Positions 32,461-40,657 of a DNA stretch of 64,000 nt are shown piece after piece (within the stretch, counting starts at the first letter, position 1; each line of letters begins with the position of its first letter). Source of the DNA: Phytohabitans sp052068095 (GTDB lineage Bacteria; Actinomycetota; Actinomycetes; Mycobacteriales; Micromonosporaceae); assembly GCF_052068095.1 (NCBI RefSeq), contig NZ_JBQHDG010000002.1, forward strand, positions 310,001 through 374,000. Direction: 5' to 3'. A program made the position numbers and the translations under genes. The notes under the pieces are model-generated. The model was given only the letters and a program-made list of their open reading frames with translations, made no database searches and was not told where the DNA came from.

Positions 32461-33758
32461 TTCCAGCTCCGGTCGCGGTGTCGCTTGTCGGGCAGCGGGA
32501 GGATCGGGTCGCGGCTGACCCCGGTGCAGGTCCAGCCGTCCATGTGGGTCTCGACGTCGGCCGCGAAGGTGGCCAGGGCGCTGGTCGCGAGCCGGGTGGC
32601 GGCGTCCGGGTGCCGGCAGGCGCCGCGGCCGTTGACCTGGGCCATGCGGCGGCTCAGGCGCTGGCGGGTGGCGGGGTCGCAGCGGCCGTACGCGAGCGCG
32701 GCCAGGTCACCGGCGATGGCTGGGAGGCCGAACATGCACGGCCCGCACTGCCCCGCCGACTCCTCGGCCAGGTAGCGGACGATCCGGGCGGTCTCGGCGA
32801 GGCCGCACGACTCGGCGGGGAGCGCGATGATGCCGCCCGCGCCGAGGCTGGTGCCGAGCGGGCCGGTGCGGTCGTGGCTGAGCGGCAGGCCCCAGCCGTC
32901 GGGCATCGGCACCCAGGTGCCGAAGTAGCCGCCGACGAGCACCGCGCCGATCGGCTCGACGGCGCCGCCCGCGGCGTCGACGACCTCGCCGAGGCGCATG
33001 CCGGGCGCGATCTCGTACACGTTCGGGCGGGCGACCGCGCCGCCGATGGTGACCAGCGTGGACCCGGGGTCCGAGCGCGTGCCCACCTCCCGGAACCAGT
33101 CCGGTCCGTACGCGGCGATCAGCGCCACGTGCGCGAGCGTCTCGACGTTGTCGACGAGCGTGGGGCGCCCGCCCACCCCCTTCTCGAACGGGCGGGGCGG
33201 CGCCGCCAGCGGCCGGCCGTCGCCGTCGTTGATGAAGTGGACGAGGGCGGACTCCTCGCTGGACACGTACCGGCGCGGGGCGCGGACCAGCTTGATCTTC
33301 ACCGGGTCGTCGCGCTGGGCGAGCTCGCGCTCCAGACGGTCGGCGATGCTGGTGCCGCGCTCGACGCAGAGGTACACGCGGTCGGCGCCGACCGCGTGCG
33401 CGGCGAGCACCGCGCCGTCGAGTACGAGGTGCGGCGCGCAGGCCATCAGCATCTTGTCTTTGCGGCTGGCCGGCTCGGACTCGCAGCCGTTCGCGATCAC
33501 GACCGGGCGCTTGGCGCCGGCGGCGACGCTGGTCATCTTGCGGCCGGTCGGGAAGCCGGCGCCACCGCGGCCGCGCAGGCCGGCGTCGGTGATCGCGCGG
33601 ATCAGCACCCGCCGCCCGTCTTCGCCGGTGAAGCGGCGCATCGGGATCTGCCCGTACGTGGCGCGGTGCTCGGCCAGCCGCCGGCCGCCGGCCAGCAGGC
33701 GGGGCAGCGTGCCGGAGCGGCCGCCTTGCCGCGCGCCGCGTTCCATCATGATCGTCAT
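32457..33758 (-). CDS. NuoF-like NADH-binding flavo-iron-sulfur protein
   Basis: 433 residues. The FMN-binding loop GRGGAGFPTG is at residues 63-72 and the NADH-side block NGCESEPASRKDK at about 90-102; the SLBB-like region around 230-280 and the C-terminal Fe-S helix domain follow. The normal ESCGxCxPC cluster motif reads ESAGQCGPC here, so Ala335 replaces the first cysteine while Cys338, Cys341 and Cys381 remain. It would oxidise NAD(P)H through FMN and pass electrons to the ferredoxin encoded downstream. There is no other complex I subunit nearby, so it acts in a small dedicated chain. The ATG at 33758 overlaps the membrane protein stop. Confidence 0.88.
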   Translation of the reverse strand: MTIMMERGARQGGRSGTLPRLLAGGRRLAEHRATYGQIPMRRFTGEDGRRVLIRAITDAGLRGRGGAGFPTGRKMTSVAAGAKRPVVIANGCESEPASRKDKMLMACAPHLVLDGAVLAAHAVGADRVYLCVERGTSIADRLERELAQRDDPVKIKLVRAPRRYVSSEESALVHFINDGDGRPLAAPPRPFEKGVGGRPTLVDNVETLAHVALIAAYGPDWFREVGTRSDPGSTLVTIGGAVARPNVYEIAPGMRLGEVVDAAGGAVEPIGAVLVGGYFGTWVPMPDGWGLPLSHDRTGPLGTSLGAGGIIALPAESCGLAETARIVRYLAEESAGQCGPCMFGLPAIAGDLAALAYGRCDPATRQRLSRRMAQVNGRGACRHPDAATRLATSALATFAADVETHMDGWTCTGVSRDPILPLPDKRHRDRSWK

Positions 33759-34333
33759 GAGAGCCTCGCCAGGGTCGTGTTCCGCGTGTCGTCGCCCGGC
33801 GTGCGCCGCCGCGCGGAGGCCGCCACCCGCCAGCCCACGCCGGCCAGGACGGCCAGCGTGCAGAGCACCGACAGGCCGAGCGGCCAGCTGGATAGCGCGT
33901 CGGTGCCGATCCCCAGTCCGTGCACCAACGCGAGCGGCCAGCACAGGTAGGCCGACCAGTGCAGCACCCGCCAGAAGCGCGGGTTGATCCGTGGCCGCAG
34001 CAGGCTCGTCACCAGCAGCACCAGGATGATGTCGAACGACAGCGTGCCGAGCGCCATCCAGAACGGGTGGTACGCGGACACGAACGGCACGAACAGGTCG
34101 AGCCACGTGATCGGCACGTACGAGTCGACGGCGACGCTGACCACGTGCACGCCGAGCAGCACCATCGCGAGCAGCGAGATGTTGCGGTGCAGGCCGGCGA
34201 GCGTGAAGCGCGGCCAGCTCGGCGTGCCCACCCGCATCGGCCCGAGGATGCCCAGCAGCACCGTGGCGGTGAACAGCAGCGTCGACACGAAGCCGGTCGC
34301 CCGCGCCACGTGCCAGAGGGACACGTCAGGCAT
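33755..34333 (-). CDS. Ferric-reductase-like transmembrane heme protein
   Basis: 192 residues with about five to six membrane helices. Paired histidines expected to bind heme b appear on successive helices: LAGLHRNISLLAMVLLGVHVV (His about 49 and 63), and FWRVLHWSAYLCWPLALVHGL further on. This is the ferric-reductase-like/YedZ/MsrQ-type membrane domain without its own FAD/NAD module, so it depends on partner proteins for electrons. In this operon electrons would come from the NuoF-like protein and ferredoxin and be delivered across the membrane. The start overlaps the ApbE stop by eight bases. Confidence 0.87.
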   Translation of the reverse strand: MPDVSLWHVARATGFVSTLLFTATVLLGILGPMRVGTPSWPRFTLAGLHRNISLLAMVLLGVHVVSVAVDSYVPITWLDLFVPFVSAYHPFWMALGTLSFDIILVLLVTSLLRPRINPRFWRVLHWSAYLCWPLALVHGLGIGTDALSSWPLGLSVLCTLAVLAGVGWRVAASARRRTPGDDTRNTTLARLS

Positions 34334-35246
34334 GAGATCTCCACCCCCCGACGGTCACGACCCGTCCGTCGTGACCAACCAGCCGGGCCGGCAGGCCGGC
34401 CCCGTCGAGCCAGGCGTCCGCGCCGTCGCCGCGGACGATCGCCGCGGTGGCCGCGGCGTTCGCGTCCACACAGGACCGGGCGGCGACCGTGACGGTACGC
34501 CACACCGGCGCCGGCAGGTCGCCGGTACGCGGGTCGACGATGTGGTGCACCGCGCGCCCGCCCCGCCGCCAGGCGCGCTGGGTGACGCTGGAGGTGGCGA
34601 GCGCGCCGGAGCGGATCGTCACCACCGGGTCGCCGGGCGCCGCCGCGCGGTGGTCGTCGCCGACACCGACGAGCCAACCGCCCTCCGGCGGCGGGCCGGC
34701 GGTGGCGAGGTCGCCGCCGAGCGAGACGAGCACACCGCAGCCGAGGGCCGCGATGCGGGCGGCGGCCCGGTCCGCCGCGAACGCCTTGCCGGTGGAGCCC
34801 AGGTCGAGGCGGACGCCGCGGGGCACGACGACCTGGCGGGTCGCGGTGTCCAGCCGCACCCGCCAGTAGCCGGGAGCCGGGCGGGGCGCCGGCGCCGCGC
34901 CGTCCGGATCCACGAGCGCGAAGTCACGGTCGTACCCGAGGTCGATCATGGCCTGACCGACCGTCGGGTCGACCAGGCCATCGGTGGCGGCGGCCGCCCG
35001 CAGGGCCGCGTCGAGCGCTTCGGCGAGCAGGGGGCTGACCGGCGCGGCCCGCCCCTCGTACGCGCCGAGCCGCATGATCTCCGAGTCGTCCCGGAACCGG
35101 CTGTACGCCGCGTCGACCTCGGCCAGGCCGGCGCGGAGCAGCCGCTCCCCGTCGGCGAGCGCTTCGCCGTCGGTGACGAGCAGGACCGCCGTGGTCCCGA
35201 GCGCGGAAAAGGCGGCGCGAGGTGGCGCCGCCCGGAGCGATCTCAT
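34326..35246 (-). CDS. apbE: FAD:protein FMN transferase (ApbE)
   Basis: 306 residues. Family blocks are clear: FRDDSEIMRL near residue 55, LDLGSTGKAFAADRAA in the middle, LVSLGGDLATAG, and HHIVDPRTGDLPAP followed by SCVDANAAATAAI with the metal-binding Asp. ApbE moves FMN from FAD onto a threonine of a target protein, usually in an extracytoplasmic electron carrier. No lipobox or clear signal peptide is visible, unlike many ApbE proteins, so its side of the membrane is uncertain. The ATG at 35246 overlaps the stop of the anchor-peptide gene (ATGA). Its target is the open question of this operon. Confidence 0.92.
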   Translation of the reverse strand: MRSLRAAPPRAAFSALGTTAVLLVTDGEALADGERLLRAGLAEVDAAYSRFRDDSEIMRLGAYEGRAAPVSPLLAEALDAALRAAAATDGLVDPTVGQAMIDLGYDRDFALVDPDGAAPAPRPAPGYWRVRLDTATRQVVVPRGVRLDLGSTGKAFAADRAAARIAALGCGVLVSLGGDLATAGPPPEGGWLVGVGDDHRAAAPGDPVVTIRSGALATSSVTQRAWRRGGRAVHHIVDPRTGDLPAPVWRTVTVAARSCVDANAAATAAIVRGDGADAWLDGAGLPARLVGHDGRVVTVGGWRSHA

Positions 35247-35527
35247 GATCCGCCCGACTGCGTGTCTGGCGGCGGTGCCGCCTCCTCTTCCTGGGGTGGC
35301 TCCTCGACCGGGGCCTCCTCCGGCGCCTTGAGGTCGGCGCCCTGGTTGGTGCCGGCGGCCGGCTTCTTCACGGCGGGTTTCTTCGTCGCCGGCGGCTTCT
35401 TGACCGGCGCGGCCGGCTGCTCGGCCGCCGGGGCCGGCGCGGGCTGGGCGAACACCCACCCGAAGAGCAGCGCGAGCGCGGTGGCCCCGCCCGCCGCCGC
35501 CTGGGTGACCAGGCGTTGCCGTCGCAT
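35243..35527 (-). CDS. Membrane-anchored Pro/Ala/Lys/Glu-rich small protein
   Basis: 94 residues. A basic start (MRRQRL) and one hydrophobic segment, AAAGGATALALLFGWVFAQ, form an uncleaved anchor or signal peptide. The rest is low complexity: PAAPVKKPPATKKPAVKKPA, then an acidic APEEAPVEEPPQEEEAAPPP and a TQSGGS end. No cysteine, no heme motif and no FMN-binding domain or typical GA[ST] flavinylation site is present. It is the first gene of the redox operon. N-terminally it resembles the anchor plus linker of actinobacterial FMN-binding-domain proteins, so it may be a truncated carrier or a tether. The ATG at 35527 (CCAGGG upstream) is preferred to a frame opening at 35599. Confidence 0.7.
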   Translation of the reverse strand: MRRQRLVTQAAAGGATALALLFGWVFAQPAPAPAAEQPAAPVKKPPATKKPAVKKPAAGTNQGADLKAPEEAPVEEPPQEEEAAPPPDTQSGGS

Positions 35528-35686
35528 GCCCTGGTCACGCCGGTCGACGTGCCTGGCCTGGTGGCGGTCCGACTGCTCCCTCACGCACGGCTCCCTCACA
35601 CAGGTGACGAGTACCTACTGGTACGGACGGTTCCCCCGCAGGGTTCATTCGCCAGATGCGGTACGGTGCCTCCGGTGGAACGGGCA

Positions 35687-37303
35687 GTGACGGACGTACC
35701 GCCGAAAAGTGTCGAACCGCGCCGGGGGCCGCGCCGGCCCTGGCTGCTGGCGGTGGCGGCGGCGCCGCTGCTCTTCACCGCGTATCTGTTGATCTCCCGC
35801 CAGCTGGGCGTCAACTCGGACGGCGCGAGCAACGCGCTCCAGGCGCGCGAGATGCTCGAAGGCAACCTGCTGCTCAGCGGGTGGACCGTCACCGACGTGT
35901 CGTTCTACACCAACGAGCTGCTGCTGTTCATGCTCGTCGAGCTCGTGTACGGGTTTCACGGCGACACCACCCACGCCACCGCCGCGCTCGTGTTCACGCT
36001 GGTGGTGCTGCTCGTGGCGGCGGCCGCGAAGGGGCGGACCACCGGCCGGGAGGCGGCCGCGCGGGTCGCGGTGGCCGTCGCGATCGTGGCGGTGCCGCCG
36101 CTCGGACACGCCGCGATCACCCTGCTCACCTCGCCCGACCACACCGGCACCGCGATCCCGCTGCTGGCCACCTGGCTGGTGCTGGAGCGGGCGCGGCCCG
36201 GCCGCTGGCTCCCCCTCGCCGTCGCCGTGCTGCTCGCCTGGGCGCAGGTGGCCGACCCGCTGGTCATGTACATCGGCGTCCTGCCCTTGATCGTGGTGAG
36301 CGGCTGGCGTGCCGCGCGGGAGCGGTCGTGGCGCGGCCTGGACGCCCGCCTCGTGCTCGCCGCGGTGGGTTCGGTGGTGCTCGCCCAGCTCGCGCTCACG
36401 CTGATGCGCGCGGCCGGCGGCTTCGGCGCGCACGCGGCCGAGGCGAAGCTGGCCGAGTTCTCCAGCCTCGGCCGCCACCTCTGGCTCGGCGTGCGCGTGG
36501 TGGCGGTCGACTACGGCGCGTACCCGCCGGACCGGCACGGCCCCGCCGACACGCTCATGAGCGCGGTGCACCTGGTCGGGCTGCTCGCCGCGGCCGCCGC
36601 GCTGGTCGTGGTCGTCGCGCGGGCGCTGCGCGGCGCGTCCGACGACCGTCTCGCCGAGCTCGTCGCGGTCGGCATCCTGGTCAACCTCGGCGCGTTCGTG
36701 GTCTCCGCCCTCCCGGTCGACCTGCTCTCCGCCCGCCAGGTCGTGGCGGTGCTCCCGCTCGGCGCCGTGCTCGCCGGCCGCGTGTGGGGCCCCCGTCTCG
36801 CGTCGCTGCCGCGCGCCGTGCCGGTCGCGGCCGTGGTCGGTGTGCTGCTCGCCGCCGAGCTCGTCGGGCACGCCGCCGCGCGCGGTAGGCCGGGGCACGC
36901 CGAGGACGTCGCGAGGTGGCTCGACGCGCGCGGCCTGCGGTACGGGCTCGGCGAGTACTGGAACGCCAACAACATCACCCTGCTCACCAGCGGCCGCGTG
37001 GCGGTGCGGCCGGTCGTGGCCGCCGACCGGGTCGCCGCGTACCGGTGGGAGTCCAAGGTGGACTGGTACGACGCGGCAGCGCACGACGCCACGTTCCTGG
37101 TGCTGGACACCCGCGGGACCGGCGCGCGGGCCGAGGCGGTCGCGGTGGCCCAGTTCGGGCAGCCGGCCGAGCGCCACGAGTTCGACGGCGCGGTGGTGCT
37201 CGTCTACGGCAAGGACCTGCTCGTGGGGCTGCCCGCCTACTGCGTGCCGGAGACGGTGCCGGACATCCGGGACTGCCCCCAGCACGGGGTCGCCCTCTTC
37301 TGA
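35687..37303 (+). CDS. Polytopic membrane protein, GT-C/PMT-like glycosyltransferase candidate
   Basis: About 538 residues with roughly ten to eleven membrane helices and a C-terminal extracytoplasmic domain of ~110 residues ending VPETVPDIRDCPQHG with two cysteines that could form a disulfide. After the first helix comes LGVNSDGASNALQAREMLEG, an acidic loop like the catalytic loop of polyprenyl-phosphate-sugar-dependent GT-C enzymes. The family is not certain. The start is a GTG: 35666, 35675 and 35687 are all in frame; the last has GGAACGGG nearby. A 14-bp dyad GTACC-tact-GGTAC at 35611-35624 in the upstream spacer could be an operator. Confidence 0.78.
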   Translation: MTDVPPKSVEPRRGPRRPWLLAVAAAPLLFTAYLLISRQLGVNSDGASNALQAREMLEGNLLLSGWTVTDVSFYTNELLLFMLVELVYGFHGDTTHATAALVFTLVVLLVAAAAKGRTTGREAAARVAVAVAIVAVPPLGHAAITLLTSPDHTGTAIPLLATWLVLERARPGRWLPLAVAVLLAWAQVADPLVMYIGVLPLIVVSGWRAARERSWRGLDARLVLAAVGSVVLAQLALTLMRAAGGFGAHAAEAKLAEFSSLGRHLWLGVRVVAVDYGAYPPDRHGPADTLMSAVHLVGLLAAAAALVVVVARALRGASDDRLAELVAVGILVNLGAFVVSALPVDLLSARQVVAVLPLGAVLAGRVWGPRLASLPRAVPVAAVVGVLLAAELVGHAAARGRPGHAEDVARWLDARGLRYGLGEYWNANNITLLTSGRVAVRPVVAADRVAAYRWESKVDWYDAAAHDATFLVLDTRGTGARAEAVAVAQFGQPAERHEFDGAVVLVYGKDLLVGLPAYCVPETVPDIRDCPQHGVALF

Positions 37304-37921
37304 CTACTCCAGGTGTGCGACATCGTTGTAGCGCATCAGGACCCACGGCCCGCCCGGCTCGGTGTACTCCCACTCGGTGATCGAGGTGTACGACGGGTTG
37401 ATGTAGGCCCCGGTGCCCGGCCGCGGCACGTCGAAGCGGGTCAGGAACGCCCACGAGATGAACCCGCCGTGACTCACCACGACCACCCGGCGCCCCGGGA
37501 AGCGCCGCGGCAGCGCGTCGGTGGTGCGGCGCACCCGGGTGACGAAGTCGTTCCAGCACTCGCCGCCGGGCGCGACCACCCGGTTGGGCTCGGCCTGCAC
37601 GTCGAAGGACCCGTAGCGGGCCGCGAACTCCGCGATCGGCAGCCCGTCGCCCTGCCCGGGGTGCAGCTCGCAGAGGTCGCAGTCGACCAGCGCGTCGGCC
37701 GGGGACACCGCCGGCGCCAGGATCCGCGCGGTCTCCTGCGCCCGCGGGGTGGCGCTGGTCAGCAGCACGTCAGCCGTGAACTCCTCGTCCTGGAACCGCC
37801 GCCGCAGCGCCCGCGCCTGCTCCCGCCCGCGCTGCGTGAGCCCCGGGCACCCGCGCGGGCCCGCGACGAGCCCGCGCCGCCCGTGCTCGGATTCACCGTG
37901 ACGGATGAGTACCAACCGCAT
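37304..37921 (-). CDS. Histidine phosphatase family protein (phosphoglycerate mutase-like)
   Basis: 205 residues. The catalytic LVLIRHGESEHG is at the N-terminus, with the active-site His in RHGE; the second His lies in VVVVSHGGFISW, and Arg/Glu positions are in TSATPRAQETARIL and LCELHPGQGDG. Such enzymes remove phosphate from small molecules or proteins by a phospho-histidine mechanism; the substrate is unknown. The ATG at 37921 starts exactly before the catalytic strand; a TTG three codons upstream is less likely. The stop codon directly abuts that of the convergent membrane-protein gene. Confidence 0.9.
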   Translation of the reverse strand: MRLVLIRHGESEHGRRGLVAGPRGCPGLTQRGREQARALRRRFQDEEFTADVLLTSATPRAQETARILAPAVSPADALVDCDLCELHPGQGDGLPIAEFAARYGSFDVQAEPNRVVAPGGECWNDFVTRVRRTTDALPRRFPGRRVVVVSHGGFISWAFLTRFDVPRPGTGAYINPSYTSITEWEYTEPGGPWVLMRYNDVAHLE

Positions 37922-37972
37922 GGCGCCCAAGCCTAGGACCCCAACACGGCACCCTCGCAGTGATCCCCCTCG

Positions 37973-38359
37973 CTAGAGCGCGTGGCCCGCGGTGCTGTCC
38001 ACGTGACCAGGGATCTCACCCTCGTGGTGGTCGCCCGTGGTGAGGGTGCCCGTCGGTTCGAACATCAGGATCGAGCCGCCCGGCGACGACGGCTTGTGCG
38101 GCGTGCCGCGCGGCACCACGAACGTGTCGCCCTGGCGGAGCACGATCGTGGTCTCGGTGCCGTCGTCGGCGCGGACGGCCACGTCGAACTGGCCGTCGAG
38201 CACCAGGAAGAACTCGTCGGTGTCCTCGTGGGTGTGCCAGACGTGCTCCCCGCGGGCGTGGGCGACGCGCACGTCGTAGTCGTTCATGCGGGCGACGATC
38301 CGCGGGCTGTACACCTCGTCGAAGGAGGCCAGCGCCGCGCTCAGGTTGACCGGTTTCAT
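37973..38359 (-). CDS. Single-domain cupin protein
   Basis: 128 residues. Cupin motif 1 is VWHTHEDTDEFFLVLDGQF, with two His and a Glu for metal, and motif 2 is TFVVPRGTPHKPSSPGG with the third His. These small cupins often bind sugars or act as mannose-6-phosphate isomerase-like enzymes; no function can be fixed. It lies nine bases downstream of the phosphotransferase-like gene and is probably co-transcribed with it. The upstream region contains no separate promoter space. Confidence 0.88.
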   Translation of the reverse strand: MKPVNLSAALASFDEVYSPRIVARMNDYDVRVAHARGEHVWHTHEDTDEFFLVLDGQFDVAVRADDGTETTIVLRQGDTFVVPRGTPHKPSSPGGSILMFEPTGTLTTGDHHEGEIPGHVDSTAGHAL

Positions 38360-38368
38360 CCCTCGAAG

Positions 38369-39205
38369 CTAGGCGAAGAGCCACTCCAGTGCGACCAGGG
38401 ACTTTGTCACGTAGCGTTCGCGGCTCGTCTCCAGGCCGTAGGCCATGTCCTCGAAGAGGCTGCACCGCGCGTAGAAGACCGCGCGCTCGCGCAGGCCGGC
38501 CGGCGCGCCGCCGTAGGCGGCCAGCGCCGCGTCGAGCGCCGCGGGGCCGAGGTCGCGGTGGATGAGCCCGAAGTCGTACGCCGGGTCGACGATCGCCGCG
38601 TCGGACCAGTCGATGACGCCGGTGACCGTGCCGGTGAGCGGCTCGACGAGCACGTGCTCGATGCCCAGGTCGTTGTGGGAGAAGGCGAGCGTGTGCGGGT
38701 CTTCCGGCGGCGGCGTCTCCAGGAACGACTCGACGCGCCGCCGGTACGCGGCCGGAATGTTCGCGGAGACCGCCGAGTAGGTCTCCCGCGCCTCCCGCCG
38801 CCACTCGTCGACCGGCAGGTCGTCGGTCTCGACGAGCTTGGCCATCCGGTCGACCGGCGCCGCGTGCAGCGCGGCCAGGAAACCACCCAGCGCCGCCGCG
38901 ACCGGGACGCCGTCGACACCGGCGGCGTACAGGAGGGGCACGCCGCGCAGCTTCGGGTACGCCAGGCAGCCCGCGTCGGTGAAGCGCGGCACCGGCACGG
39001 GCAGCGGCGAGAAGTTGCCGACGGCGGTGAGCAGGCGGGCCTCGCGGTCGGCGTTGGCGCCGGTGCCGAAGCGGACGATGAGGTCGCCGTTGACCTCGTA
39101 CGCCACGTTGTCCAAGCCGGCACCGAGCCGTGTCAGCGACTCCACCTCGTAGCCGGGCAGGTGCGCCGCCACCAGGGCGCGGACCCGCGCCGCGGCGTCC
39201 CCCAT
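38369..39205 (-). CDS. Aminoglycoside phosphotransferase-family kinase
   Basis: 278 residues. The kinase-like fold is visible in the nucleotide loop RLGAGLDNVAYEVNGDLIVRFG, the catalytic loop FSHNDLGIEHVLV (HxD with Asp as base; the usual downstream Asn is replaced by His/Glu-like residues at this spacing), and the metal-binding GVIDWSDAAIVDPAYDFG. APH-family enzymes phosphorylate aminoglycosides, choline, homoserine or other hydroxyl compounds, so resistance cannot be inferred. TAGGAT precedes the ATG by eight bases. Only 15 bp separate it from the divergent beta-lactamase-fold gene. Confidence 0.88.
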   Translation of the reverse strand: MGDAAARVRALVAAHLPGYEVESLTRLGAGLDNVAYEVNGDLIVRFGTGANADREARLLTAVGNFSPLPVPVPRFTDAGCLAYPKLRGVPLLYAAGVDGVPVAAALGGFLAALHAAPVDRMAKLVETDDLPVDEWRREARETYSAVSANIPAAYRRRVESFLETPPPEDPHTLAFSHNDLGIEHVLVEPLTGTVTGVIDWSDAAIVDPAYDFGLIHRDLGPAALDAALAAYGGAPAGLRERAVFYARCSLFEDMAYGLETSRERYVTKSLVALEWLFA

Positions 39206-39220
39206 GGCACGATCCTATGG

Positions 39221-40066
39221 GTGTGGAGTGAAGTTGGTGAGCGGGTCTTCGTGAGCCCGGGTGACGGCGTCAACCCCAACGTCGGCCTGATCGTCGGCGC
39301 GGCCGCCTGCGTGGTGGTCGACACGCGCATGACGCACCCGCTGGGGCGGGCGATCGCCGACGCCGTCCGCCAGGTGACCGCGCTGCCGTGGACGGTCGTC
39401 AACACGCACGGCCACTACGACCACTGCTTCGGCAACCACGCGTTCCTGCCGGCGGAGATCTGGGGCCACGAGCGCTGCGCGGAGATGCTGCGCCGCGACG
39501 GCCCGGTCAAGCGGGCGTACTTCGCGGCCGGCGCCGAGCCGCCGCTCGCCGCCGAGCTGGCCGCCGTGGAGATCGTCCCGCCGGACCGCACGTTCGCCAC
39601 CGAGGCGCGCCTGGACCTGGGCGGCCGCACCGTCCACCTGCGACACCTGGGCCGGGGCCATACCGACAACGACGTGGTGGTGGAGATCCCGGACGCGGCG
39701 GTGCTCTTCGCCGGCGACCTCGTCGAGGAGGGCTACCCGCCGGTGTTCGGCGACGCGTTCCCGCTCGACTGGCCGCTCACGATGGAGGCCGTAGCCGCGC
39801 TGGCCGCGGGCGCGGTGGTGCCGGGGCACGGCAAGGTTGTCGACGCGATGTTCGTGCGCGAGCAGGGCGCCACGCTGGCCCGCACGGCCGAGGTGGCGCG
39901 GGCGGCGTTCGCGGCGGGCCGCACGGTCGACGACGCGTGGCGCGACACCCCGCTGCCGGAGGACTTCGCCCGGCAGGCCCTCGACCGCGCCTACCGCCAG
40001 CTGCGCGGCGACCCGGCCTACGACCCGCCCGGCGTGCTGGCGGCGCGGCTCGGCGTCACTGCCTAG
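39221..40066 (+). CDS. Metallo-beta-lactamase-fold hydrolase
   Basis: 281 residues. The metal-binding HxHxDH motif is THGHYDHCFGN, the third-His region is LRHLGRGHTDNDVVVEIP, the bridging Asp is in AVLFAGDLVEEGYPPVFGD and the last His in VVPGHGKVVDA. The subgroup with a short extra C-terminal helical part (about residues 215-281) is common in actinobacteria as a general hydrolase; substrate unknown, and it is not necessarily a beta-lactamase. The GTG at 39221 is the first plausible start downstream of the divergent kinase gene. Upstream frames run through the opposite-strand genes and are rejected. Confidence 0.9.
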   Translation: MWSEVGERVFVSPGDGVNPNVGLIVGAAACVVVDTRMTHPLGRAIADAVRQVTALPWTVVNTHGHYDHCFGNHAFLPAEIWGHERCAEMLRRDGPVKRAYFAAGAEPPLAAELAAVEIVPPDRTFATEARLDLGGRTVHLRHLGRGHTDNDVVVEIPDAAVLFAGDLVEEGYPPVFGDAFPLDWPLTMEAVAALAAGAVVPGHGKVVDAMFVREQGATLARTAEVARAAFAAGRTVDDAWRDTPLPEDFARQALDRAYRQLRGDPAYDPPGVLAARLGVTA

Positions 40067-40075
40067 CGCGTCACT

Positions 40076-40097
40076 GCTAAGCAGGTCACTGCTTAGC
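40076..40097. terminator. Bidirectional hairpin between convergent genes
   Basis: GCTAAGCAG (40076-40084) pairs perfectly with CTGCTTAGC (40089-40097) across a four-base loop. It lies exactly between the stops of the hydrolase and the TPR gene, as expected for a shared terminator. It is embedded in short direct repeats of the form GCGTCACTGC. Confidence 0.6.
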
Positions 40098-40100
40098 GCG

Positions 40101-40580
40101 TCACTCCTTGGCGACGAGCAGCCGGGCGTAGTTGGCCATCGAACGCTGGTAGCGGGGCAGGTGCGGGGCGAGCGCGCCGAGCAGCAGCGACACCGCCTCC
40201 CGCTCGCGGCCGAGGTCGGTGAGGGCGAGCGCGAGCACGGCCCGCACCGCGTCGTCGAGCCCGTCCGAGTCGCGGGTCAGCTCCGCCTCCAGCAGCGCGA
40301 CGCTCTCTTGTGGACTGCCGAGGTTACGCAGCGAGCTGGCCAGCTGGATCGTGGCGCGCCGCCGCCGCTCGCCGCCGACCCCGGCGGCGAGGGCCCGCCG
40401 GTAGAGCGGCACGGCCTGGTCGGGATGCCCGGTCGAGTCGAACGCGGAGGCCCGCTCGAACGCCGCCTCGGCACTCCCCTCGGGCAGCTCCGCCGCGAGC
40501 GCGTCGATGAGCTGGCGGAAGGCCTCCGGCTCGTACTCGTCGATCCTGCGCCACGCCTCGGCGATCCGCTCTTCCCACAT
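40101..40580 (-). CDS. Tetratricopeptide-repeat protein
   Basis: 159 residues, all helical in appearance. TPR-like units can be seen as AAFERASAFDSTGHPDQAVPLYRRAL, RATIQLASSLRNLGSPQESVALLEAEL (each described in pieces of the alternating small/large residue pattern) and VLALALTDLGREREAVSLLLGALA. The fold matches the actinobacterial Tetratrico_peptide_5-type proteins of ~160 residues that serve as protein interaction scaffolds. Partner unknown. The ATG at 40580 is taken as start; a GTG one codon upstream is possible. Confidence 0.87.
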   Translation of the reverse strand: MWEERIAEAWRRIDEYEPEAFRQLIDALAAELPEGSAEAAFERASAFDSTGHPDQAVPLYRRALAAGVGGERRRRATIQLASSLRNLGSPQESVALLEAELTRDSDGLDDAVRAVLALALTDLGREREAVSLLLGALAPHLPRYQRSMANYARLLVAKE

Positions 40581-40657
40581 CACGCAGACAACCCTAGAGA
40601 TCTCCCGGCGCCGAGGTCACGCTGCCCGTGCTGTGATTTTCTTCAGGCAAATCCAGT

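Noticed and set aside
38369..39205. Aminoglycoside resistance gene
   Set aside because: The kinase fold supports only the broad APH superfamily; the catalytic-loop Asn position is altered and there is no resistance context, so a drug-resistance call is not justified.
39221..40066. Beta-lactamase
   Set aside because: The metallo-beta-lactamase fold is shared by many hydrolases; no signal peptide or lactamase-specific feature is visible.
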